Shown here: positions 25,174 through 36,780 of the stretch, in pieces
Layout: each line of letters starts with the position of its first letter
How positions within the stretch are numbered: position 1 is the stretch's first letter
Assembly (NCBI RefSeq): GCF_022341425.1
Contig: NZ_JABFUC010000011.1
Coordinates: 62,001 to 126,000 of the forward strand
Origin: Billgrantia campisalis
Lineage (GTDB): Bacteria > Pseudomonadota > Gammaproteobacteria > Pseudomonadales > Halomonadaceae
DNA length: 64,000 nt
Direction of reading: 5' to 3'
The notes under the pieces: model-generated
Told to the model about the DNA's origin: nothing
The model's database searches: none
What the model saw: only the letters and a program-made list of their open reading frames with translations
Program-made: the position numbers and the translations under genes

Positions 25174-26856
25174 ATGAACCTCCTACTGGATGCCTGGCTG
25201 CCCCTTCGAGCCAGGGATGGAAACATTGCGTACCGCCCACCTTCTTCCGTCGCCGACCCCAATATCGTCGAGCTCGCGCTGCCTCGGGCGGATTTCCAGG
25301 GGGCTGCTTACCAGTGGCTGATTGGCTTGTTGCAGACCGCCTTGCCACCCGAGGATCACGACGACTGGCTGGATCGCCTTGCCGAGCCGCCGAGTATTGA
25401 GGAGCTGGACGCCGCCTTTGCGCCGTTAGCTGCTGCCTTCGAACTGGATGGCGATGGTCCGCGCTTTATGCAGGACCGGGATCCGCTGGAGGATGCCAAG
25501 CCAACTTCCGTTTCGGGACTCCTGATCGATTCCCCCGGCGCCAACGGCCTCAAGCTGAATACCGATCATTTCGTTAAACGGGGGCGGGTCGAGACAGTCT
25601 GCCCCGACTGTGCGGCGCTGGCACTGTTTACCATGCAGATCAATGCCCCATCCGGGGGGGCTGGTTATCGTGTGGGGCTGCGGGGCGGTGGCCCGCTTAC
25701 GACCCTGGTCTTGCCGGATGATGAGGAGGCCAGCCTCTGGCAGCGGCTATGGCTGAACGTGATGCCGAGCAAATCCCTTGCGCGGCAGGGCAAGGTCGAA
25801 GCGCCGCGTCCGGAGGACGACACCCTCTTCCCCTGGATGGGACCAACTCGGCTCAGCGACAAGAAGGGCGCCGTTGTCGTCCCGGATAGCATGCATGCAC
25901 TGCATGCCTACTGGGCCATGCCGCGGCGTTTTCGCCTGCTCTTCGAGGACGCCCCCTGTCGGTGCGATCTCTGTGGGCGAGAAGCTACCCGGTCCGTAGC
26001 CGAGATTCGCGCCAAGAACTATGGCGCCAACTACGAGGGTCCTTGGCAGCATCCGCTTACCCCCTATCGCCGTGATCCCAAGAAGCCCAGTGAACCGCCG
26101 CTTTCCACCAAGGGGCAGCCAGGTGGCTTGGGGTATCGGCACTGGTCGAACCTAGTGCTCAATGATGTCGATAACAGCGGCGCCCTGCCGGCGGCGGTGG
26201 TGCATGACTACCTGTATGGCAAGGTGCCGGCCAATCGGCAGGCGCGACGCGAAGGTGAGGCATTCGAGCCGCTGCTCCAGCATGCGAGGCTCTGGGCCTT
26301 CGGTTACGACATGGACAATATGAAGCCCCGCGGCTGGTATGGCGTGGAGATGCCGCTGGTGGCGGTGCCGCCTGAACAGCAGGAAGTGCTCAGATCATGG
26401 GTTCAGGATGTGACCGAACTGGCTCGCCAAGTGGCGTGGATGGTGCGAAACCAGATCAAGGTCGCTTGGTTCTCGCGCCCTGCCGATGCCAAGGGGGATA
26501 TGAGCCCCATCGATACCCAATTCTATGAGGCAACACAGGCCGGATTCTTCCATGCCCTGTTTGGCATGCAGCAGGCGCTGCTCGATGGCGAGAGCACCCA
26601 TATGCCGACAGATATCGCCAAAGGCTGGTATCGCGGACTCCGACAGGAAGCCCTGCGGTTGTTCGATGCGCAGGCCCTGAGCGGCCCCGTGGCCGAGCTC
26701 GATATGAAACGCATTACCGGGGCCCGTCGCAATCTGCAGGCCTGGCTCTCGGGGCGCAGCAAGGGCAGCAAGGTCATCACCCAGTTCGCCAAGAAAGGAG
26801 GGTTCGCGATAGCGGCTAGCAAGGAAAGCACCACAACTGAGGAGGTCGCGCCATGA
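25174..26856 (+). CDS. cas8e: Cascade large subunit Cas8e (Cse1/CasA)
   Basis: 560 residues; TTGGAG precedes the ATG. N-terminus MNLLLDAWLPLRARDGNIAY is typical of Cse1. A four-Cys zinc site is present (CPDC and CRCDLCG). The C-terminal four-helix bundle region runs from about residue 370. In type I-E systems this subunit reads the PAM and recruits Cas3. Its stop overlaps the cse2 start by 4 bases (26853-26856). Confidence 0.95.
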   Translation: MNLLLDAWLPLRARDGNIAYRPPSSVADPNIVELALPRADFQGAAYQWLIGLLQTALPPEDHDDWLDRLAEPPSIEELDAAFAPLAAAFELDGDGPRFMQDRDPLEDAKPTSVSGLLIDSPGANGLKLNTDHFVKRGRVETVCPDCAALALFTMQINAPSGGAGYRVGLRGGGPLTTLVLPDDEEASLWQRLWLNVMPSKSLARQGKVEAPRPEDDTLFPWMGPTRLSDKKGAVVVPDSMHALHAYWAMPRRFRLLFEDAPCRCDLCGREATRSVAEIRAKNYGANYEGPWQHPLTPYRRDPKKPSEPPLSTKGQPGGLGYRHWSNLVLNDVDNSGALPAAVVHDYLYGKVPANRQARREGEAFEPLLQHARLWAFGYDMDNMKPRGWYGVEMPLVAVPPEQQEVLRSWVQDVTELARQVAWMVRNQIKVAWFSRPADAKGDMSPIDTQFYEATQAGFFHALFGMQQALLDGESTHMPTDIAKGWYRGLRQEALRLFDAQALSGPVAELDMKRITGARRNLQAWLSGRSKGSKVITQFAKKGGFAIAASKESTTTEEVAP

Positions 26857-27509
26857 GCGAGACAGCAGAACCACAGGCGGAGAAAGAGACGCCTGTGGTG
26901 ACCGAGTACCTACGAGCCGTCAGGCCAGAAGAAGCCTTTGCCGTGCGTTGCTGGTGGCAGCGGCTGACCTTGCCTGCCGAGGAACTGAAAGCCTTTACCT
27001 CGGCACCTCCTTGGCCGAAGGGAGTGCGGGCCATGCTGCGGCGCAGTGAAACGCCGGAGGCCGCCATGCTGAGCGAGGCCTTTCGCCACCTCTGGCACTC
27101 GGTGGAGAAGGTGGAGGGCAGCTGGATGGGGCAGCGAGATATCCGGCTTCAGGCCTGGGCTTGCATCGCGCTGGTACTGGCCGAGGTGACGGCGGAACGC
27201 CCCAATGTCAGCCTGGGTAGCCAACTAGGCAAACAGAAGAAGGACACCGGCAAGCCCCACATGAGCGAGCTGCGCTTCCAGCAGCTGTTGACTTGCCAGA
27301 CACCGGAAGAACTGGTGCAGCGGCTGCGGCGCGCCTTGGCGCTGATCGACAAGCGGGATGTGAGCGTTGTCCATCTGGCCGACAATATCGCGCTCTGGTG
27401 GCGTGAGTCGCAGGGTGACATGGCACCCCAGCCATCCGGTCGACTCGGCTTCCTATGGGCCAATGATTATTTCGAGGCGCTGTCCCGCTATCAGCGCGGC
27501 AGCGACTGA
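26853..27509 (+). CDS. cse2: Cascade small subunit Cse2 (CasB/Cas11e)
   Basis: 218 residues, all-helical, at the upper end for Cse2 (about 160-200) owing to a Glu-rich N-terminus. Conserved stretches include LRRSETPEAAMLSEAFRHL, TPEELVQRLRRALALI and the C-terminal WWRESQGD. Two copies form the belly of Cascade and stabilise the R-loop. It is translationally coupled to cas8e; cas7 begins 36 bases later. Confidence 0.93.
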   Translation: MSETAEPQAEKETPVVTEYLRAVRPEEAFAVRCWWQRLTLPAEELKAFTSAPPWPKGVRAMLRRSETPEAAMLSEAFRHLWHSVEKVEGSWMGQRDIRLQAWACIALVLAEVTAERPNVSLGSQLGKQKKDTGKPHMSELRFQQLLTCQTPEELVQRLRRALALIDKRDVSVVHLADNIALWWRESQGDMAPQPSGRLGFLWANDYFEALSRYQRGSD

Positions 27510-27545
27510 TCGAGCCTTCACCATTTACGACAGGGAATTAAACTC

Positions 27546-28619
27546 ATGAGCCACTTCATTCAACTGCATCTGCTGACCTCTTATCCACCGGCCAACCTCA
27601 ACCGCGATGACCTGGGGCGGCCAAAAACCGCGATCATGGGCGGTGCCAAGCGCCTACGTGTCTCCTCCCAGAGTCTCAAGCGCACCTGGCGTACCTCGGC
27701 CTTGTTCGAGGAGGCATTGGGTCAGCACCGCGGCCAGCGTACCAAGCGCGTGGGGCTCGAGGCCGAGAAGCGTCTGCTGGAAAAAGGTGTGAAGGAGAAA
27801 GAGGCTCGGGCCTGGGCCACGGAGATCGCCAAGGTATTTGGTGATGTCGCCAAGGGTGAGTTGGCGACCAGTCAACTGGTGCATATCGGCCCCGAAGAGC
27901 AAACGGCGGTGGATGCTCTCGTCGAGACGCTGGCCGCCGAGAATCGGGCTCCCGAGAAGGCCGACCTGGAGCTTCTGCGCCATAAGCCAGCCGCCGCGGA
28001 TATCGCCCTGTTCGGTCGCATGCTGGCAGCGGTGCCGGAATACAACGTCGAGGCGGCCTGTCAGGTCGCGCATGCCATCACCGTTCATGCGGCAGAGGTG
28101 GAGGATGACTATTTCACCGCCGTGGATGACCTCAATACCGGTGATGAGCATCGGGGGGCGGCCCATGTCGGTGAGGCCGGCTTCGCGGCGGGGTTGTTCT
28201 ATAGCTACATCTGCATCGATCGACAGCAATTGATCGATAACCTTAACGGCGATGCCGAGCTGGCCGAGCGTGCCATTGCCGCCCTGGTGGAAGCCGCTGT
28301 GCGGACTTCGCCAAAGGGCAAGCAGAACAGCTTTGGCTCCCGCGCCCATGCCAGCTATGTGCTGGCCGAGAAGGGCGACCAGCAGCCCCGCTCGCTGTCG
28401 GTGGCTTTCCTGCGACCGGTGGTCGGTCAGGATCAGGCCGGTGAGGCTATCGATCAGCTTGAGGCACAGGTGAACGCCTTCGACGGGGCCTATGGAGCGG
28501 GAGCCGATCGCCGCTATATCGTCTCCGCCATGCCTGGTTACCAGGGCCCCAAGTTCGAGGGCGAGGTCGTCACGGGCAACCTCGATGGCCTGATCGAGTT
28601 TCTCAAAGCCGATTGGTAA
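27546..28619 (+). CDS. cas7: Cascade backbone subunit Cas7e (Cse4/CasC)
   Basis: 357 residues. Starts MSHFIQLHLLTSYPPANLNRD, the conserved Cas7e beginning, followed by KRLRVSSQSLKRTWR, which contacts crRNA. Other family stretches are HIGPEEQTAVDALVETLA and AAVEAAVRTSPKGKQNSFGS (partly). Six copies coat the crRNA spacer. AGGGA ribosome site precedes the ATG. It sits 9 bases upstream of cas5. Confidence 0.95.
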   Translation: MSHFIQLHLLTSYPPANLNRDDLGRPKTAIMGGAKRLRVSSQSLKRTWRTSALFEEALGQHRGQRTKRVGLEAEKRLLEKGVKEKEARAWATEIAKVFGDVAKGELATSQLVHIGPEEQTAVDALVETLAAENRAPEKADLELLRHKPAAADIALFGRMLAAVPEYNVEAACQVAHAITVHAAEVEDDYFTAVDDLNTGDEHRGAAHVGEAGFAAGLFYSYICIDRQQLIDNLNGDAELAERAIAALVEAAVRTSPKGKQNSFGSRAHASYVLAEKGDQQPRSLSVAFLRPVVGQDQAGEAIDQLEAQVNAFDGAYGAGADRRYIVSAMPGYQGPKFEGEVVTGNLDGLIEFLKADW

Positions 28620-28628
28620 GGAGTCGTC

Positions 28629-29372
28629 ATGACGGAATATCTGGTCTTTCGACTCTATGCCCCACTCGCCAGTTGGGGCGAAGCGGCGGTGGGCGAGTCT
28701 CGGCCGACCGCCACCTACCCCGGGCGTGGCGCGATCCTGGGCCTGCTCGGTGCCGCCCTGGGCATCAAGCGGGAGGACGATGCCGGCCAACGGGCCTTGG
28801 CTGATAGTGTGCTTATTGCCGTCAAGCAGCGCTCTCCCGGTACCCTGCTGCGTGACTACCACACCGCCCAGGTGCCGAGTGATCGTAAGGGCGTGACCTA
28901 TCGCACGCGACGCGATGAATTGCATGCCCCACAGAAGGTGATCAATACCATCCTTTCCAGCCGTGACTACCGCTGCGACGGTCTCTGGAGCGTTGCGGTA
29001 TGGCTCTCCGAGGGTTCCGTCTACACGTTAGAGTCACTCGAGGCAGCGCTGCAGCGACCTCACTACTCGCTCTACCTGGGACGCAAGTCATGCCCCTTGG
29101 CGGCACCGTTGGCGCCTCGACGAGTCGAGGTCGCGCACCTTCGCGAAGCCCTCGATAGCGAGTTCGAAGCGTTGATCCCTGGTGAGGGGAAGGCCCTGCG
29201 ACTGACTGGAGAGACGCTGTACTGCTGGGAGGGGGGAGCCGCACTACTGGATGGCGACAAGCACGATGTGGAGTCCAGCGAAGTGTGGGATCGGCCGCTC
29301 AATCGGCGTCGCTGGCAGTTCGGGCCACGCACCGAGTTCCGGCGCTTCGTGCCGGCAGAGGAGGGGCACTAA
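28629..29372 (+). CDS. cas5: Cascade subunit Cas5e (CasD)
   Basis: 247 residues. N-terminal RAMP motif EYLVFRLYAPLASWGEAAVG and RPTATYPGRGAILGLLGAAL are the Cas5e signature. The thumb region includes RDYHTAQVPSDRKGVTYRTR. It caps the 5' handle of the crRNA. The TAA stop overlaps the ATG of cas6e. Confidence 0.95.
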   Translation: MTEYLVFRLYAPLASWGEAAVGESRPTATYPGRGAILGLLGAALGIKREDDAGQRALADSVLIAVKQRSPGTLLRDYHTAQVPSDRKGVTYRTRRDELHAPQKVINTILSSRDYRCDGLWSVAVWLSEGSVYTLESLEAALQRPHYSLYLGRKSCPLAAPLAPRRVEVAHLREALDSEFEALIPGEGKALRLTGETLYCWEGGAALLDGDKHDVESSEVWDRPLNRRRWQFGPRTEFRRFVPAEEGH

Positions 29373-30070
29373 TGTTTCTTTCACGCGTTCGCGTCGATCT
29401 CAACGGCCTCTCCCGCGAAGCCCTTTTCGACGTTATGCAGGGTGGGGCCTATGGCGCTCACCAGCTGCTGTGGCAGGCCTTCCCGGGCCACCAGGGAGCC
29501 CGACCTTTCCTGTTTCGTCAGGAGATGGAAGAGGAGACCGAGCAGAGCAAGACCCCCAAGGGGCTGCCGCTCTTCTATGTACTCTCCGATCGGGAGCCTA
29601 CTGCCATCGCGGGCCTGCTCGATGTGCAGTGCAAACCCTTTGCGCCGACGCTGCGGGAAGGCGAGCAACTGGCATTCCGGCTGCGCGCCAACCCGACGGT
29701 GGCACGGCGAGTAGAGGGGGCCAAGCACTCGCCCCGCAGCGATGTGCTAATGGCCGCGAAGAAACCCTTTCCACCCGGTCAGCGTACTGGCACGGAATGC
29801 GTCCAGGCGATGGATCAGGCGGCGCGAGACTGGCTGCGGACGAGGGCGGAAGCGCTGGGCTTTCGGCTACTGGTGGATCCGGAGGTCGGGGCCTATCGTC
29901 AACATGCTCTGCACAAACCCGGGCGGCGTGATGCCATCCAATATTCCAGTGTTGACTATGAGGGCTTGTTGGAGGTTACCGATCCCGGCCGCCTGATCGA
30001 GGCCTTGGCCCAGGGTGTTGGGCGTGCCAAGGCCTTTGGCTGCGGGCTGATGCTGATTCGCCGGCCATAG
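29372..30070 (+). CDS. cas6e: CRISPR RNA endonuclease Cas6e (CasE)
   Basis: 232 residues from the ATG at 29372, overlapping the cas5 stop (TAATG). N-terminal RVRVDLNGLS followed by GAHQLLWQAFPGH, which contains the catalytic-His region of Cas6e. The C-terminal glycine-rich AFGCGLMLIRRP closes the RAMP domain. It cleaves pre-crRNA at the 3' base of the repeat stem and stays bound. The 31422 array's repeat has the CCCCGC-AGGC-GCGGGG stem it would recognise. Confidence 0.95.
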   Translation: MFLSRVRVDLNGLSREALFDVMQGGAYGAHQLLWQAFPGHQGARPFLFRQEMEEETEQSKTPKGLPLFYVLSDREPTAIAGLLDVQCKPFAPTLREGEQLAFRLRANPTVARRVEGAKHSPRSDVLMAAKKPFPPGQRTGTECVQAMDQAARDWLRTRAEALGFRLLVDPEVGAYRQHALHKPGRRDAIQYSSVDYEGLLEVTDPGRLIEALAQGVGRAKAFGCGLMLIRRP

Positions 30071-30097
30071 CGACACTTCAAAGGCAGGGAGGCCAGT

Positions 30098-31311
<1,214 letters not shown>

Positions 31312-31421
31312 TTGATAATTTTGGATCTTTAAAAATTTAGTCTGTACAAAAAATAGGCAAAATCGCTGGTGGAATTTCTGCCGGCGGTTTTCCTTTTGTA
31401 GATCAAGTGTCTACAATTAGT
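31312..31421 (+). promoter_or_regulatory. CRISPR leader
   Basis: 110 AT-rich bases between the cas2 stop and repeat 1, including the T/A-rich core at 31312-31350. An IHF consensus match in reverse orientation (TAA-GTGA-TTGATA) spans 31305-31317. An inverted repeat TTGTAGA / TCTACAA (31396-31416) ends 5 bases before repeat 1. The leader would promote pre-crRNA transcription and direct integration. Confidence 0.85.
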
Positions 31422-34400
31422 CCGGTCCCCGCAGGCGCGGGGCTCAACCGTCGCTGAAGTTTTCGGCGAAGAAACTGATTGACCGGTCCCCGCAGGCGCG
31501 GGGCTCAACCGACCGTCATTGGCACAACATGTTGTGCCATGGGCCGGTCCCCGCAGGCGCGGGGCTCAACCGCCCTGGGACCGCGACCCGCAACGGCTGC
31601 GAGCCCGGTCCCCGCAGGCGCGGGGCTCAACCGATACAGCCACTGGATAGCGAGCCACATGTCGTCCGGTCCCCGCAGGCGCGGGGCTCAACCGTGGGGT
31701 GTCCGCTGAGATATAGCTCTTACGGACCGGTCCCCGCAGGCGCGGGGCTCAACCGAAACTTACACTTAGGAACCTTACGCTTGCTCGCCGGTCCCCGCAG
31801 GCGCGGGGCTCAACCGATCGTTGTCGATGCTGCCAATGGTCCCTACGCCCGGTCCCCGCAGGCGCGGGGCTCAACCGGTGGAGAGATCCACGCGGTGGCT
31901 GGGCTTGAACCGGTCCCCGCAGGCGCGGGGCTCAACCGCTATCTATGGGTTATGCAGGCACTGTCCAGTCCCGGTCCCCGCAGGCGCGGGGCTCAACCGA
32001 GCTACGGCGATCTGTCGTTGATCAACCTCTACCGGTCCCCGCAGGCGCGGGGCTCAACCGATGGGTGGCGCCGACGAGGCCGAGCTGGCGCGCCGGTCCC
32101 CGCAGGCGCGGGGCTCAACCGGCACTTCCGACGATGGTCAGTCGATCCATGCCCCGGTCCCCGCAGGCGCGGGGCTCAACCGGGTTGACCGGGGGTGGGT
32201 CGAGACTTGACCGGCCGGTCCCCGCAGGCGCGGGGCTCAACCGGTCACGCCCTGACGAGGTTCCTGTGAAGAACACCGGTCCCCGCAGGCGCGGGGCTCA
32301 ACCGACGGTGACACGTTTGTCAGATATTTTTGCAGCCCGGTCCCCGCAGGCGCGGGGCTCAACCGTCGTCACGCCGGCTTTGCTGGTACCGGGCGGCCCG
32401 GTCCCCGCAGGCGCGGGGCTCAACCGACTGCACGACGGACGGCGCCGATTCGGACGCCCCGGTCCCCGCAGGCGCGGGGCTCAACCGCCGAATATCCGCC
32501 GTATGGTGAAACACCTTGTCCGGTCCCCGCAGGCGCGGGGCTCAACCGCGATTTGGCAATGGCGAAGCGGGGTGGATAATCCGGTCCCCGCAGGCGCGGG
32601 GCTCAACCGCCCCAAGGCGCGCCATCGGACACGCTGCGCACCCGGTCCCCGCAGGCGCGGGGCTCAACCGTTACCAAGGTGGAGGCGCGACGCACTTGGG
32701 AACCGGTCCCCGCAGGCGCGGGGCTCAACCGTCTTTCATCAGTCGTCCCCTAGACGAATGTCGCCGGTCCCCGCAGGCGCGGGGCTCAACCGCAATTCGA
32801 TACTGTTTGCCTCGACTCGGGTACCCGGTCCCCGCAGGCGCGGGGCTCAACCGTTATTGGTGATTGTTTGTGTGGGCATTGTTTGCCGGTCCCCGCAGGC
32901 GCGGGGCTCAACCGCGCTTGGTGCAGTGCGCCCGCCCTGTCACGGTCCGGTCCCCGCAGGCGCGGGGCTCAACCGCCGCAGAGTTTGACGAGGCTGTCAC
33001 ACGCGCTCCGGTCCCCGCAGGCGCGGGGCTCAACCGCTGAAGGCGTGCCCACAGCCGCCCTGGGCGATCCGGTCCCCGCAGGCGCGGGGCTCAACCGATA
33101 TGCTCACAACAGGCTTCGATCATCCGCCCCCGGTCCCCGCAGGCGCGGGGCTCAACCGTTATCGACGTGGCTAACGCGGAGTCGAGCGAACCGGTCCCCG
33201 CAGGCGCGGGGCTCAACCGAATCCATCTTACATAGTTAACGCCGTTAAGCGCCGGTCCCCGCAGGCGCGGGGCTCAACCGCCGCCGAGGTTGCGCCGCTG
33301 GCCGTGCTGGAACCGGTCCCCGCAGGCGCGGGGCTCAACCGCGTGAATCCCATGCCGCCGCCATGGAGGCGGCCCGGTCCCCGCAGGCGCGGGGCTCAAC
33401 CGGCGTAGGGGTGCGTTATTCCCGCCACGCTAGGCCGGTCCCCGCAGGCGCGGGGCTCAACCGGCATGGCTGCGCAGCGGCAACACGCGCCAGCCCCGGT
33501 CCCCGCAGGCGCGGGGCTCAACCGGTCGCCGGCTACCGCTTCGAGACGCTGGACGGCCGGTCCCCGCAGGCGCGGGGCTCAACCGAAAGGAGAGTGACCA
33601 TGCAGACCCGTATCGAGCCGGTCCCCGCAGGCGCGGGGCTCAACCGGCGGTCATCAAGCGCGGCGACACGTTTTAACCCCGGTCCCCGCAGGCGCGGGGC
33701 TCAACCGCGATCCTCGTTGACCGACGCGAACAGGGCGGTCCGGTCCCCGCAGGCGCGGGGCTCAACCGGAGTCTTACCCATGATGAACGCTACCGGCAAA
33801 CCGGTCCCCGCAGGCGCGGGGCTCAACCGCGCCCAGGTCGATGATGGCCTGGGCTCGGGTCCCGGTCCCCGCAGGCGCGGGGCTCAACCGCTGATGCGGT
33901 CCGGCACGTCGACCACTGCGCCCCGGTCCCCGCAGGCGCGGGGCTCAACCGCAAGCTGTGGGCCGAAGGCCCGGTGCACACCCCCGGTCCCCGCAGGCGC
34001 GGGGCTCAACCGGGCATTCGCAATGCCGGCAGTAGCGACAGTAGCCCGGTCCCCGCAGGCGCGGGGCTCAACCGACTGCCAGGAACGGGCAGCGGCTCCC
34101 CGGCTGCCGGTCCCCGCAGGCGCGGGGCTCAACCGCCCTGTCCGCCAAGTACGCAGAGAAGGCCGCCCCGGTCCCCGCAGGCGCGGGGCTCAACCGGCCG
34201 ACAGTGCCGTGCAACCCGACACCCTGGACCGGTCCCCGCAGGCGCGGGGCTCAACCGCCGAGATCGACGCCACGCCCTGGATCATCACCCCGGTCCCCGC
34301 AGGCGCGGGGCTCAACCGAGCGACGACGGCGGCAGTATCGACGTGCAGGCCCGGTCCCCGCAGGCGCGGGGCTCAACCGACCCCATGACCACCCTCACCT

Positions 34401-36697
34401 ACTGCCCCCACCCGGTCCCCGCAGGCGCGGGGCTCAACCGCTGCCCGACGGCATCTACTACGACCACCGGGGCCGGTCCCCGCAGGCGCGGGGCTCAACC
34501 GGACCCGCGTTTTTTTTCGTCGCGCTCCGTGCCCCGGTCCCCGCAGGCGCGGGGCTCAACCGGCATGGTGGGTGCTCTGGACCTGACTGGAAACCCGGTC
34601 CCCGCAGGCGCGGGGCTCAACCATATGGTCAGTTTCGTTGAGTCGCGGGATAGGCCCGGTCCCCGCAGGCGCGGGGCTCAACCGTAATTGCGATAGGCCT
34701 CGCGCTGATCCGGGCGCCGGTCCCCGCAGGCGCGGGGCTCAACCGTGCTCATGCCGCCACCTCACGTGAAACGTCTGCCGGTCCCCGCAGGCGCGGGGCT
34801 CAACCGTGATAATGAAAACCCGCAAGTCGCCTGATGATCCGGTCCCCGCAGGCGCGGGGCTCAACCGCCGCAGTGGGGCGACGCCACCATCCAGGCTCTC
34901 CGGTCCCCGCAGGCGCGGGGCTCAACCGCACCAGCAGGCCGAAGCCCCACACCCCGCCGCCCGGTCCCCGCAGGCGCGGGGCTCAACCGGCCGAATGGAA
35001 GCAACATCGCGAATCCGCTCGCCGGTCCCCGCAGGCGCGGGGCTCAACCGCAGGAATGTCAGCAGGCTTACATGGCTAGGCACCGGTCCCCGCAGGCGCG
35101 GGGCTCAACCGGTCACAGCTGTTCTGGTAGATGCTATTGACCACCGGTCCCCGCAGGCGCGGGGCTCAACCGTCGGCTCGTCTCGGCTACACCAAGATGT
35201 TGTTCCGGTCCCCGCAGGCGCGGGGCTCAACCGACCCGCCGGGCGGCGGGTCAGTCGTTGTCGTCCCGGTCCCCGCAGGCGCGGGGCTCAACCGCCGCCT
35301 TTCGAGTTTGAGCCTGGAGACTGCGACCGGTCCCCGCAGGCGCGGGGCTCAACCGAACATGTACCTATTCCGCCTGCACGACCAGGCCCGGTCCCCGCAG
35401 GCGCGGGGCTCAACCGGCGGACAGCTCGTCGTAGATCACCGCATCGACCCGGTCCCCGCAGGCGCGGGGCTCAACCGGCCGTCATTGGCACAACATGTTG
35501 TGCCTAGTCCCGGTCCCCGCAGGCGCGGGGCTCAACCGCGCCACCGGCTGGCGCTGACGCTCGATCAACTCCGGTCCCCGCAGGCGCGGGGCTCAACCGA
35601 CGCCGCCAGCGCAGACGACTACGCGATGGTCCCGGTCCCCGCAGGCGCGGGGCTCAACCGTTCGGTGAAGTGCGTGATTCTGACGCCAACGGCCGGTCCC
35701 CGCAGGCGCGGGGCTCAACCGATCGAGCGCGGGCGCCGCGTCTACCGCTGGGACCGGTCCCCGCAGGCGCGGGGCTCAACCGCCCCGCCCGTAGACGGGG
35801 AATGCAGGGAACTGCCGGTCCCCGCAGGCGCGGGGCTCAACCGGCCTACCACACCGGCTGGACCCGCCAGCTGCTCCGGTCCCCGCAGGCGCGGGGCTCA
35901 ACCGGTGTGCGTTCGGCGCGCTCTACGCTTCGCCTGCCGGTCCCCGCAGGCGCGGGGCTCAACCGCGATCCTCGGTGAGGAGGTCATCGGCACCCCCCCG
36001 GTCCCCGCAGGCGCGGGGCTCAACCGCGCCAGGTGATCACCGCCGGCAGGCGCTCGGCCCGGTCCCCGCAGGCGCGGGGCTCAACCGCTGGCACTAAACT
36101 CTGTTTACGGTGATAGTAACCGGTCCCCGCAGGCGCGGGGCTCAACCGCAGCGCCGTAACAACCTGGACGAGGAGCAGATCCGGTCCCCGCAGGCGCGGG
36201 GCTCAACCGAGCTACCGGGCCACGGCCCACCACGGCAGCGCCCGGTCCCCGCAGGCGCGGGGCTCAACCGGCGAAGACTGACCAGCCCGTGATCGACTAT
36301 CACCGGTCCCCGCAGGCGCGGGGCTCAACCGCTGGAGGCCGACAACGCCTACGGCGGCATGACCCGGTCCCCGCAGGCGCGGGGCTCAACCGAACTGCTC
36401 GACGGCCTGCGCGACAGGCCCCACCCGGTCCCCGCAGGCGCGGGGCTCAACCGCTCCTCCAGCTGGCCAACGGCTCGATCTACGACCGGTCCCCGCAGGC
36501 GCGGGGCTCAACCGGCTTCGAGCTGGCGGGCCTCGCTGTGGCGCATCCGATCCCCGCAGGCGCGGGGCTCAACCGCTGGATCAGTTGGATGTCGAGCACC
36601 TTGCCGATCGATCCCCGCAGGCGCGGGGCTCAACCGATTTACCCCCACCCGGAATACCCGTAATCAGACCGATCCCCGCAGGCGCGAGCCTCGCCAC
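31422..36697 (+). CRISPR. Type I-E CRISPR array, 87 repeats and 86 spacers
   Basis: 29-base repeats start CCGGTCCCCGC, then loop AGGC, then GCGGGGCTCAACCG. Period is 61 bases (32-base spacers) throughout except spacer 43 (33 bases, 34013-34045). Repeat 53 (34595-34623) ends in A instead of G. The last three repeats (36547, 36608, 36669) carry A at position 4, and repeat 87 is degenerate in its 3' half, marking the trailer end. The leader is on the cas2 side, so spacer 1 is the newest. Spacers 2 and 67 share a 26-base core. Confidence 0.98.
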
Positions 36698-36780
36698 TTT
36701 GCGCAGGCCCACCCTTGTCACCTACGTTGAGAGTGCTTTCGTGGGACTGGGTGTCCCGTCCACCGGTGCAGGGGGAGTAT

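Noticed and set aside
31529..36663. Many long open frames reading through the CRISPR array with repeated Pro/Gly/Arg/Gln blocks
   Set aside because: The 61-base period rotates the frame and the repeat lacks stops in several frames. They are array artefacts, not genes.
31422..36697. Self-targeting spacers
   Set aside because: By eye no spacer matched other parts of this window. A genome-wide search would be needed to say more.
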